Position numbers and translations under genes: made by a program. A stretch of DNA of 39,875 nucleotides from Candidatus Omnitrophota bacterium (GTDB lineage Bacteria; Omnitrophota; Gorgyraeia; Zapsychrales; Fredricksoniimonadaceae). How positions within the stretch are numbered: the first letter of the stretch is position 1; each line of letters begins with the position of its first letter. Shown here piece after piece: positions 37,301 through 39,869 of the stretch. The notes beneath the pieces are model-generated. The model did no database searches and was not told the DNA's origin. It worked only from the letters and a program-made list of their open reading frames with translations. The stretch is from the NCBI GenBank assembly GCA_023247575.1, contig JAHFGE010000004.1:1-39875 (forward strand). The letters run 5' to 3'.

Positions 37301-39799
37301 GCCCCAGACGGCAGCCTTGCCGGCATCGAAATTCTGGACGCGGTAAGACGCTTTGGGGGAGACAAGACAACTCTCAAGAAGGTTACTCTTGAAGAAATAG
37401 GTTTGGCTGCTTAGGAAGACACCGACCAGTACAATCAAGGAAAGAATGTTTGTCAATATCCCTGGCGGGCCATGAAACAACGGGCCGAACCAGCCCGCCA
37501 CGTCGGGAAGCATGAGGGCGAGGGAAATGAAATTAAGACATGCTGTCCACCGAGCCATTGGACTGCTCTGAGCCGGCTCTTGAAGTCCGAACTCTTTAAG
37601 GAGATTCTCTTTATCAAAGGGCTGTTGACCCATACGCGCAAAATACTCGGCATTGTCGATGAAATTTTGTATGTCCTTGAATGGAAATGCCCTAAGTATT
37701 GAAAATCCCTGCGGTGTCAATAAGAGGACCTTAAAAAAGAATTGATACGTTCCCTCAACAGCTGCTTTAACTCCTTCGGCATTGAGACCAAGAATAATAT
37801 ATTTCAATAAATCTGCGGATAAATGAACATAAAAAGCATAGTAATCGGCATATTGAAGAGTCAGGGCTGATTCATGGACATGGCCGCGGCGCTGTTGACT
37901 AATATCTGGAGAATCCAAAGCCTTTTGATAGGCCCCTTCGATAGCTTCGCTTCCTCCCGGAACATAATCGGTCCTTCGGATTATGGCAAATATTTCGGCA
38001 AAAACCTCTTTTTGGTTCTCGTCACCAATCACGCCACGGATGGCTATTTGAAACTGCTCCTTGATCCCTCCAGCCAGCCTCTTTAAAACAAAATTAAAAT
38101 CTTCATGCGCCCCCTGTCCTTCCATGGGAAGATCAAGAATATAATGCAATTGCAAAATCGTCTGGGTGGCGTCGGCAGGTTTGCCTTTCCCTGGAGGCAG
38201 CTGACGCAAATGAAAATCATGCAGTAAAGCTGCTAAAAAGGCCGTGATCAAATCCCTTTTGGTTTTAATCAATCCGCGCCCGCGGGCTGTCTTTAAATTG
38301 CTCAAGGTCACAACGACATTATGCAGATGGCTATGAAAGAATTGCCACTCTAAGCCCATCTGTTGATACAAAGCGGCAATGATTTCGATAAGCTTTCTTG
38401 CGCTCTCCAGTTCACTGGGATTAAGATGGACGGGTAAACCATTATCGGGACCTAAAAATTTTAGAATCTCGTTGGTAAACTGACGGATGAGCGCCCTGAA
38501 CCGCCCCGCCGGATCTTCCGCAGAAGGAAATGCTGACTCCCATGCCTCACGGTCAAGGGGGCCATAGAGGACATTTACGAGATCCCTTTGGTCGTCTCTG
38601 TTGGCTGCCGGCAGAATAGTACCTCCAATATCACTACCTGCAAGCAGCACCAATCCGCTGATGATTGTCGCTACTAAAAACCCCAGCGCCCCGTGGCCGC
38701 TTAAAACATGCCCCAGCAACCCAACGCCAAAAACCACGAAGATCATCAAGCCAATCATCGGCCACATCCGTCGATTGACAAGGCTTAAGAAAAATGTTAT
38801 ATTTAAACCAAAAGGAATTTCTCTATGACTAAACTTTTGCAGGCTACTTACGAACACGGGCGACTGAAACCATCGTTGCCTCTCAATCTCCCTGAGCACC
38901 AGCGGGTCATTCTGGCGGTTGTGGTCACTGAAGACGACATCCCCGGCCTTCTGACTGCTAAACTGGCTGAAACGGGCAAAAGCTTCGACTTCCTCAACGA
39001 CCCTCGCGAAGACATTTACAATCTTTCTGACGGCAATGAACTCTAGCAAAAAATCTATTGAACGTGGCGATGTTGTGCTTATTCCTTTCCCTTTTACTGA
39101 CCTATCCAGTACCAAAGTACGCCCGGCCGTCATTATTTCCGCCAACCCACAGCAAAATGACCTTGTAGTCGCTTTTATCTCTTCTGTTTTAACCGATAAA
39201 CCCTCCAATAGCGATGTCGTCCTGGCCAGCAATGCTCCCAATTTTTCTGCGACCGGTCTTAAAAAAGATTCTGTTTTTAAAATGAACAAACTCGTCACGA
39301 TATCTTCAGCGCTAATTTTAAAACGGTTAGGCCACGTAGCCACCGCCTTCCAAAACCAATTAGACAATGCTCTTAAAAAAGCATTAAATTTATCATAAAA
39401 TACCTCTGCCATTGTTGCGGTCAAAGGAGCTGTAGGCGCCATGGCCGGGACAGGCGCCATACCGCTACGAACTGCGAACTGTGTACTATAAAGGCGGGCA
39501 CTATGTGGTGAGCTTGTCGAACCATTAAAGGTCCTGTGCATGGCAATGGCATCTTGCAGGGTGCCAGCATTCACCATATTCCATGCCGCTTCACGGATGG
39601 CCTGGCGCTTGTGCTTGGCCCCATACAAATGAAGCCACACAAAGATATGGATGGCCCAACGGCCTATAATCCCATAGGCCCAGCGTAAGATGGGGGTTTC
39701 AATCCCCGGGGCCCATTCCAATAAAATCCTGTCCGCCAAAGGCCGGGTGGAGGCAAACCGACCCAACAACCAGTACGCCATCCTGAAGGGCGGCAACAT
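25298..39799 (-). CDS. Giant multidomain membrane protein (4833 residues)
   Basis: One uninterrupted frame from an ATG 36 nt after a probable promoter (39842-39869). In order: a hydrophobic N-terminus; antisense of a MazF-type pair (134-325); a membrane segment and HD-hydrolase-like region (470-650); LALMLPDV repeats around antisense of DUF4258/DUF2283 (759-1004); membrane segments near 1294-1325 and 1567-1600; coiled coil; a Pro/Ala-rich linker (1750-1847); a helical HTH-rich region; antisense of MNT/HEPN (2675-2913); two copies of a hydrophobic GRILPL module around antisense of DUF5678/retropepsin (3049-3369); tandem HTHs (about 4169-4312); and a sigma-70-like C-terminus (4600-4825). It may be membrane-tethered and regulatory. 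No catalytic role is proven. Whether it is made as one chain is unknown. Confidence 0.75.
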   Translation of the reverse strand: MLPPFRMAYWLLGRFASTRPLADRILLEWAPGIETPILRWAYGIIGRWAIHIFVWLHLYGAKHKRQAIREAAWNMVNAGTLQDAIAMHRTFNGSTSSPHSARLYSTQFAVRSGMAPVPAMAPTAPLTATMAEVFYDKFNAFLRALSNWFWKAVATWPNRFKISAEDIVTSLFILKTESFLRPVAEKLGALLARTTSLLEGLSVKTEEIKATTRSFCCGLAEIMTAGRTLVLDRSVKGKGISTTSPRSIDFLLEFIAVRKIVNVFARVVEEVEAFARFSQFSSQKAGDVVFSDHNRQNDPLVLREIERQRWFQSPVFVSSLQKFSHREIPFGLNITFFLSLVNRRMWPMIGLMIFVVFGVGLLGHVLSGHGALGFLVATIISGLVLLAGSDIGGTILPAANRDDQRDLVNVLYGPLDREAWESAFPSAEDPAGRFRALIRQFTNEILKFLGPDNGLPVHLNPSELESARKLIEIIAALYQQMGLEWQFFHSHLHNVVVTLSNLKTARGRGLIKTKRDLITAFLAALLHDFHLRQLPPGKGKPADATQTILQLHYILDLPMEGQGAHEDFNFVLKRLAGGIKEQFQIAIRGVIGDENQKEVFAEIFAIIRRTDYVPGGSEAIEGAYQKALDSPDISQQRRGHVHESALTLQYADYYAFYVHLSADLLKYIILGLNAEGVKAAVEGTYQFFFKVLLLTPQGFSILRAFPFKDIQNFIDNAEYFARMGQQPFDKENLLKEFGLQEPAQSSPMARWTACLNFISLALMLPDVAGWFGPLFHGPPGILTNILSLIVLVGVFLSSQTYFFKSNLLESCLVSPKASYRVQNFDAGKAAVWGVVSGYALGKVLGSNGSFLESYIQGINSWVISNAHVSSLLEIIHVNGNHCNSIFFLNEYWLYLFCGVVLIVPIFIVGKIFLALHAPEFRLFPPRIADRRSYFAFVCSTVGKLFLGVRAKVDWFDGILHKSHRSIERLSRQARIHITGSIGSIFPASLQYLNLWSLALMLPDVSAMTFGLGETLSKIGSVFDGPGWGGLMAAVHIAAPWIIGALTMVGLAWLAAVFHRSQRERFAWRTLDGKSLSLWQVHSVKEALRIGPIGAGYLENVRYYFPNDMEENVARIQPINRNLLERIEPNDIIIVGDKKFFDHLEEQNIRLAGFIHKGFIFLAPPPFKGPVVSIQHYVETTRTIIWGLGVMSGIPSRKIEKFARHLVVEALEFEEMWVAVHPKLRSSFGQITEEFFWTTIALALVLTYLPKKILTIAFRFFPKAGFLSSGLLALPGKTGRYMLKQSLKKSLSAASKRVWVTVHKIVSYGIVPALLVVLAIAGFFLLGIVSASVVQSNFKLRGTPLNFFVLTHPDELFMDEYKGVLAWPTLERRYILINGQWFYPDALRRFRLRPHESEWGHFTPSKPLPVAGLFVGGDLVDCLRRTIMGTARAVFRSGHQEFTAVLPAQAVWLNPRGVVTSLEHVLDNLKDRPDLVRYDFSVPPAASYNGLLRNFFRRIMNDYKTPGAQTEVYLDGRLVFSHGRQRAKHRLTIEVIRHSLWSALLKARTAKLPNRNGQLNYKGKPAIDLTKLRSPVVFFLAVLALAAGSPWLFLAAIAGFAFLCTTSWSSIQRSRPERFDLNEFNRYLTRAREIIHQAAEELQRERTIVDAARERVRHLLTEASSNMDMLEEGPRMLLEASLSLVDAELDFLNFQLGTTTVEVIRGKLAEVFRLLGTFDSQYKFSTPERFLSVRSNARLHYDKLVATLVRITSSPVKGPVETGAETPVTGPALPSASQDQPAAEAAAKSLTETKPAAVGVAPLAPPVQSTAIGPTTKAVAPLDAKITVELPAAPLKVIPKPLPTTGTLLERFLKWLSDQRQKNVPLEEAKKTLEWQTLIMALRGFASTDLERRHKFLLDALGEYTVLKKRSPQPLTLVACYLENIIGLDTRAAQKKQTQAVRLLQESGESTQVQTLLSGPAGFIWPSFYSWLRKESAGKEEATLVELIELIGILSTIAAMSQDATEMGAGVRKELRDRLGVSERGLYQKTLTPLAFILHEHSELRHPGRARKILGEQFGIFLKAEHPATLSLEELHWRAYSLALVAANRNQTDAAHMLGIDVRRLNPFMEDDQRENMMGLVTPGKDILAALLAYWFDGSIRFSTQGVQALLGSGFTADKAEAWKAGETALEDEEAIRNIIVQRAAGQERIGRLNRERMAAYEEVKDKVKEFKGRINPQTPYVQWEDKVIIPLAHYGEISCTLALPEEVLVHLKDKPTGYRIAFLRIWVSPDEDIREFLKKANIGYTSYFNMEREQGGIVKNEGRFAWQAGAPLPYNLFCLARALGVDPVIITRAMTFSQAWQDAGKYPKTLKLVRERLCATWETVTLKLLIEGDVFDVPVLRSFKTAEEREQYLGHWQDRDPTGFTQFLRMYTWKINRWEAGLIPEHRERDVLSNIMGRNVVGLPQKSVPSKPASSPSIPMPALTVADATVLHQPLPQARAVEGPAPVILGEGQIPDYIRNSLGEQMIALADAIWGEKVFGRITPEKALDQLKCLWTECPNEWKLTFARAMAEMLRPKNPGESACRLNAAVIKTITVLFPLELKQEYRNVVEECAKNTMSQFLEIESSRSHKITAAVLCDFQESLKKLRDDKTQPAAAPLAASNGLDGCHFFGWGTMKVMASTAVRTLGIAKLWLLVAPNETVDFLKENSRRGDGFFGVAFRKAYFFFVIGFLTCFLKNRKHFGETCVRVLVRGTEFMKKNADTFVRSRVLPVKQQKGLCGIKDRIIGSGNGVAVTAAFSQKLRHFQFLFGQSQAQVYVFLLLVHMGIASFLMWAINGDHSFISDAVTTTGESSTPYLAIGSWVSAAISLRALRPFFVRTTRRSISDQRPAVRRALDPKSKKFWIRPGNALSNSALYTLTALVSLWVKGFTLSIISPLFISKHTSYTAAGQALRGHLTLQRTQDISRQANGTVYKSARIVNTALVGAAAAVGVGIALAPLLAPANGGAAGLAHLGTVPVLLVVLACTILPSMMAEVSPAIFDEWGKVQNSGDTAPNSSTSVPAPVESSSGRILPLLLVPLALVTCGFILLTGDIARADVLEKVNSSARDKGDLASDVIKDHHKSFEYASAAEEIKSYFQFFGESDYSVERNISYGYREGMEIYRDRISVPDTDATSSTALVVKPDHFSILNTENRIKSPAIHIGVSSKPTFRSLQLNRNYGTGKHPVGFVRELYCPMSAHRKSFGRGTRCPIITAPGFSFKALSLNWRGGPLRYIFPLATIIYSPGNLLTSSSKCSVSHLSALNLLPFGVLIFILSLFFVLRTVRQSSFLVNQTIAPQLEVVNEGKPSICGKPSICKPGRTGRILPLFLVPLALVTCGFILLTGDIARADTNANITSRPLTKVEMVTNRAPLVPVIASAIYVMFDFYRMFFLIVAGGYVLLRVGWRLYVEINYFRRLNEPSPCWSVGKELEIDAALKQKFEKLREEGRREELKRKQKAQTVPTVVKVPARRPVGMPLGIFLRQVSDVNCFCKKLRDTGRGEMVDLLWEKLSQMSPRKEGDTIYIHHEGEEIAVAQAWVAGRNIYKAGINAGFILDRIPVSSFDDNDLVSFDPRDLPGAGGLRTGHMLSQQEIENLDEIKARGLEVKCIFEIQRPWEVMIAGKEEGFGENQEAAGHLTEMILETLDSVGRSDDKKRIHAVLRKVSPVVFHDAFVRRFNLRSSYYAQYIADRWAGNREDTFKELSEGQWSRRHRIIDGYLPLLNDDFSNRIFAAELPQGINALKVRAANQSGLKDIRIEWRFVPDLGFWVPVEASGFGGSIYVNRRLNSVIKDGRIAAVVFETMEGLRKAEIIQSKRIESILPSMERLTVRPLFDVRFPGYRGALYSLHVDQSGGIEGVQFLGKERAEDLLVAYQTNQEGQSIRVLGKAKVFKIRKIEGFANSGLFWVKGYVVPYAHQVLSEILFALETFSLPELHSSFYFFFDERFKKGTVSLAFDQFAFPYYFTVNSAQGSESQCGFIPTVRMVDNDYKPIQTIDSFFPTISHKRLTEDLGWAYLKGYQILVTRLAMPISPSREIEIGDYAIVVPTELTHPWAEVIFGPGNSAGESSLVPIFLRVGGYGSDNPHDQRSLDFIAKQTFRLTFLPDMNIAMVSGGLPEAVNIREQRKGKALLAEFNERPLSDLQLVDQLASIPFGARIKAIANDRGISDQEMARLLGYQDIYDYRRNLLASQSDGKYRPGDILHIASILDIEPSRFLIGMNYLEARERLSWGPFMKLRRLRQGKTLKEMGDRVKSIDPRFSYMKPENMSQLLSAFELEKRIPAVDIYPAIEHAYGVQGQLPPAQAKRTYFRAPLDPLLIHKVERFIFKGDHRRGSGLTLDDGPFPFEATPGMTKRFGRAAFYIPQIRGGKEIYDYLLKGRRFRLLPTALAFYAMISPDQEVCLRHAPVGVYLPSKEGPKLVLLRMHYVLQALKGKRMPPKWARVRVQLFSKRDVGGNPRLGISLDANIESRILYFPTGYLESKGYVEGDWVFLRAATLNSRERVVLMYGMKKIPGPENKMELLVIFRPMMLTTDMKKYFPAKETVKPEIPQMPSADEQWRRQLAAAKELSDTQQLDCWKRIRHDSKAFSDLVLSFYPMIEEFVSRHSRSSDSHWADNLRATGCEIVIDQMLQYTPERGKTLREFVHEALKRHLKSETTRLLRSTGQINLQSPATGKDDELTWLDIIPAAEAYRRLGYEPNLPPGEDEEEDIDTDEGLGSPEEEAVAENQEIVDQGGEKVELPYEGGIEQLINDLAGYHVPRDIKIFEAWYDGSSVLQIIEQFEIDETEANRILEGLFDTVRKLVKAQGNGTSELPK
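25330..26000 (-). other. Sigma-70-like C-terminal domain of the giant protein
   Basis: Residues about 4600-4675 resemble sigma region 2: a YPMIEEFVSRHSR helix, then QYTPERGKTLREFVHEALKR, comparable to the 'FDP.rG..F.tYa...I' core. After a Glu-rich acidic spacer, residues about 4780-4820 (IKIFEAWYDGSSVLQIIEQF) resemble the region 4 HTH. A region 2 plus region 4 layout fits an ECF-like sigma factor. Core residues are divergent, so activity is uncertain. Confidence 0.5.
26865..27295 (-). other. Tandem Cro/C1-type HTH domains in the giant protein
   Basis: The first (near residues 4169-4235) reads FGARIKAIANDRGISDQEMA and then ARLLGY, followed by a recognition-helix-like segment and LDIEPSRFLIG. 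The second (about 4250-4312) contains FMKLRRLRQGKTLKEMGDRV and ends AIEHAYG. Both keep the helix pattern of XRE-family DNA-binding domains. Confidence 0.6.
29693..29779. repeat. 87-bp direct repeat, copy 1
   Basis: Differs from copy 2 (30569-30655) at only 4 of 87 positions. In the giant frame it encodes the hydrophobic module GRILPLFLVPLALVTCGF followed by ILLTGDIARAD. The two copies lie 876 bp apart, a multiple of three, and bracket the DUF5678/retropepsin cassette. Confidence 0.93.
29796..29830. repeat. Two tandem 18-bp units
   Basis: An 18-bp unit beginning CAAATCGACGG is present twice (second copy differing in its last base), giving KPSICGKPSIC in the giant protein. It lies at the edge of the cassette and 5 nt upstream of its -35 element. 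Confidence 0.85.
29835..29863 (+). promoter_or_regulatory. Promoter of the DUF5678/retropepsin cassette
   Basis: TTGACA, 17 bp, TATAGT, on the strand opposite the giant gene. The start would be near 29870, just before the AGAGGA ribosome binding site at 29879-29884. Confidence 0.8.
29895..30164 (+). CDS. DUF5678-like small protein, first gene of embedded pair
   Basis: 89 residues from a GTG that lies 10 nt after AGAGGA; an ATG at 29922 is the alternative. The core, WLTEHFEELVNKFPGEYIIV followed by NGKIYRKG, resembles DUF5678, a small beta-rich domain of unknown function often found beside retropepsin-like genes. It overlaps the next gene by 22 nt. It runs antisense to the giant gene in a phase not aligned with its codons. 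Confidence 0.7.
   Translation: MRKTKNRLKMNIKTPNGKRFNADKWLTEHFEELVNKFPGEYIIVANGKIYRKGPPRQLRDRALKENPGAVIMGHRVPRPKDFLCALIGQ
30143..30550 (+). CDS. Retropepsin-like aspartyl protease domain protein
   Basis: 135 residues. AYVDSGAFYSVF near residue 38 carries the DSGA/DTGA catalytic aspartate motif of the retropepsin fold, and AIIGFSEKLKVGFNLLGRR near 95-115 matches the second hydrophobic loop. As one motif per chain it would act as a dimer. With the DUF5678 partner it forms a two-gene module whose role, possibly toxin-antitoxin or regulated proteolysis, is unproven. It is codon-aligned antisense to the giant gene and has no TTA, CTA or TCA codon. Confidence 0.75.
   Translation: MRAHRAIKFPYKAYRMFPCPIVPVQLQGPKGWFTADAYVDSGAFYSVFCIQDAEMIGLDYKCGRRSSICVGDGDSIPVYFHTLPVTIGNISLNAIIGFSEKLKVGFNLLGRRSIFERFVVIFDDVRRQITFIPRR
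30569..30655. repeat. 87-bp direct repeat, copy 2
   Basis: Partner of the copy at 29693-29779 with 83 of 87 identical bases. It encodes GRILPLLLVPLALVTCGF in the giant frame. It starts 19 bases after the stop of the retropepsin-like gene. Confidence 0.93.
31010..31038 (+). promoter_or_regulatory. Promoter of the MNT/HEPN cassette
   Basis: TTGACC, 17 bp, TATGCT, on the strand opposite the giant gene. The start would be near 31045, followed by GAGGA (31051-31055) seven bases before the ATG at 31062. Confidence 0.75.
31062..31391 (+). CDS. MNT-type minimal nucleotidyltransferase
   Basis: 109 residues. GSKARRTAGRWSDIDLLV (about residues 39-56) has the GS-x-AR and D-x-D catalytic motif of minimal nucleotidyltransferases, which are antitoxins that AMPylate or otherwise modify HEPN partners. 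I chose the ATG at 31062, seven bases after GAGGA, over the in-frame ATG at 31044. Its TGA overlaps the HEPN ATG as ATGA. It lies antisense within the giant gene. Confidence 0.92.
   Translation: MLRVNPLTQRETKAVNVYKALLLKAFPGRIQNFLLFGSKARRTAGRWSDIDLLVVLTKNGRKARKEIAALTHEPIAKYGVELSPVVVTASEMKEWSPFIAHIKKEAIPI
31388..31777 (+). CDS. HEPN domain protein, partner of MNT
   Basis: 129 residues, almost all alpha-helical. SRAYYAIFYAAKAFLL near residue 37 is the conserved HEPN helix. The usual Rx4-6H RNase motif is not evident, so this may belong to the non-RNase HEPN branch or act only as a partner. The MNT/HEPN order with an ATGA overlap is the standard toxin-antitoxin layout. It is codon-aligned antisense to the giant gene; none of its 14 Leu codons is TTA or CTA and none of its 9 Ser codons is TCA. 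Confidence 0.9.
   Translation: MNKKQEYVNLRLRLAKEKLKVAELLAKSGSYRDSISRAYYAIFYAAKAFLLFHGQDPTSHKGVSVLFHKFCATHKHPDASFAKMLSVLQEARQEADYKEKVRLTKRDAKEAVASARIFLKEIYRLIRGH
34270..34550 (-). other. Pro/Ala/Thr-rich linker of the giant protein
   Basis: Residues about 1750-1843 are almost free of aromatic residues and rich in Pro, Ala, Val and Thr (for example KAVAPLDAK and LPAAPLKVIPKPLPTTG). This is an extended inter-domain tether between the membrane/coiled-coil half and the helical HTH-rich half. Confidence 0.7.
36788..36814. repeat. 27-bp direct repeat, copy 1
   Basis: Identical to 37499-37525 and 711 bp away, a multiple of three. It encodes the core of LALMLPDV in the giant frame, and weaker similarity continues for about 20 bp on both sides. 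It lies on the 5' side of the DUF4258/DUF2283 cassette. Confidence 0.92.
36884..36912 (+). promoter_or_regulatory. Promoter of the DUF4258/DUF2283 cassette
   Basis: TTGACG, 17 bp, TACGAT. The -10 overlaps the ATG at 36911, so transcription would begin near 36919 and the in-frame GTG at 36920 may be the true start. An alternative TATACT (36902-36907) lacks a -35 at the right distance. Confidence 0.6.
36911..37186 (+). CDS. DUF4258 domain protein, first gene of embedded pair
   Basis: 91 residues from the ATG, or 88 from a GTG at 36920 if the promoter at 36884-36912 is used. INFSSHAKEQFTYRGTNESE followed by ITSAIRN is the DUF4258 opening; this family is related to RelE-like/BrnT-like small proteins and is often found beside DUF2283. 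A toxin role is suspected for the family but not established. It is antisense to the giant gene and codon-aligned with it. Confidence 0.82.
   Translation: MAFVENAVKPINFSSHAKEQFTYRGTNESEITSAIRNSRWEKAELGRMQCKKDLTYNKDWNNKYYATKQVKPIFIEEKDRIAVITVYVYYF
37199..37414 (+). CDS. DUF2283 family protein, second gene of embedded pair
   Basis: 71 residues with the classic DUF2283 sequence: MRITYDPTVDALYIRF, then a G-x-x-AD-x-x-PDG-x-L-x-G-I-E-I-L-D segment. AAGGAGG lies five bases before the ATG. The DUF4258-DUF2283 pairing recurs in bacterial genomes as a probable toxin-antitoxin module. None of its 7 Leu codons is TTA or CTA. Confidence 0.93.
   Translation: MRITYDPTVDALYIRFEETTVTTKHLSEGIAADYAPDGSLAGIEILDAVRRFGGDKTTLKKVTLEEIGLAA
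37499..37525. repeat. 27-bp direct repeat, copy 2
   Basis: Identical partner of 36788-36814, on the other side of the DUF4258/DUF2283 cassette. It again encodes LALMLPDV in the giant frame. Confidence 0.92.
37860..38392 (-). other. HD-hydrolase-like domain within the giant protein
   Basis: Residues about 470-646 show HLHN near 490, ALLHDFHL near 525, a histidine in RGHVHESALTL and a later aspartate in YADYYAFYV. The order H ... HD ... H ... D resembles the HD/PDEase metal site. The spacing is longer than usual, so this is a tentative fold call. If right, phosphohydrolase or c-di-nucleotide activity is possible. Confidence 0.4.
38775..38803 (+). promoter_or_regulatory. Promoter of the MazF-type cassette
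   Basis: TTGACA, 17 bp, TATATT: five of six -10 positions match the consensus, with a perfect -35, on the strand opposite the giant gene. AAAGGAA at 38810-38816 is the ribosome binding site for the ATG at 38825. Confidence 0.85.
38825..39046 (+). CDS. DUF104-like antitoxin
   Basis: 73 residues beginning TKLLQATYEHGRLKPSLPLN, which resembles DUF104/AF2212-like small beta-hairpin proteins. The C-terminal half is acidic and probably unstructured (FDFLNDPREDIYNL), as in antitoxins that wrap their toxin. It overlaps the next gene by 11 nt. It is codon-aligned antisense to the giant gene, and none of its 13 Leu codons is TTA or CTA. Confidence 0.85.
   Translation: MTKLLQATYEHGRLKPSLPLNLPEHQRVILAVVVTEDDIPGLLTAKLAETGKSFDFLNDPREDIYNLSDGNEL
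39036..39398 (+). CDS. MazF/PemK-like endoribonuclease toxin
   Basis: 120 residues. RGDVVLIPFPFTDLSSTKVR and then PAVIIS is the PemK/MazF opening, including the catalytic arginine in the K-x-RPA motif; a later Ser/Thr near residue 50 (AFISS) is the second active-site element. It should cleave mRNA unless bound by the upstream antitoxin. The gene overlaps the antitoxin, so the two are translationally coupled. It is antisense within the N-terminal part of the giant gene. Confidence 0.9.
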   Translation: MNSSKKSIERGDVVLIPFPFTDLSSTKVRPAVIISANPQQNDLVVAFISSVLTDKPSNSDVVLASNAPNFSATGLKKDSVFKMNKLVTISSALILKRLGHVATAFQNQLDNALKKALNLS

Positions 39800-39804
39800 G
39801 CCTG

Positions 39805-39824
39805 CCCCGACCGCAGCGTCGGGG
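39805..39824. repeat. GC-rich hairpin in the leader of the giant gene
   Basis: CCCCGAC/GTCGGGG with a 6-nt loop lies 5 nt upstream of the giant gene ATG, where it could block ribosome access. The same type of hairpin is present at 1991-2009. Confidence 0.6.
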
Positions 39825-39841
39825 GCGGGCCCTGTAGATTT

Positions 39842-39869
39842 ATTATAGGGCGGCGACTTTGTTACCCAA
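39842..39869 (-). promoter_or_regulatory. Probable promoter of the giant gene
   Basis: On the minus strand TTGGGT, 16 bp, then a perfect TATAAT. Transcription would start near 39835, giving a leader of about 36 nt to the ATG at 39799. The frame is open to the window edge, so a start further upstream is not ruled out. Confidence 0.55.

Noticed and set aside
25298..39799. Giant frame as an artefact of several genes joined by sequencing error
   Set aside because: The frame is open for 14.5 kb with a plausible promoter and recognisable domains in one phase, and repeat offsets are multiples of three. An artefact cannot be excluded but is less simple.
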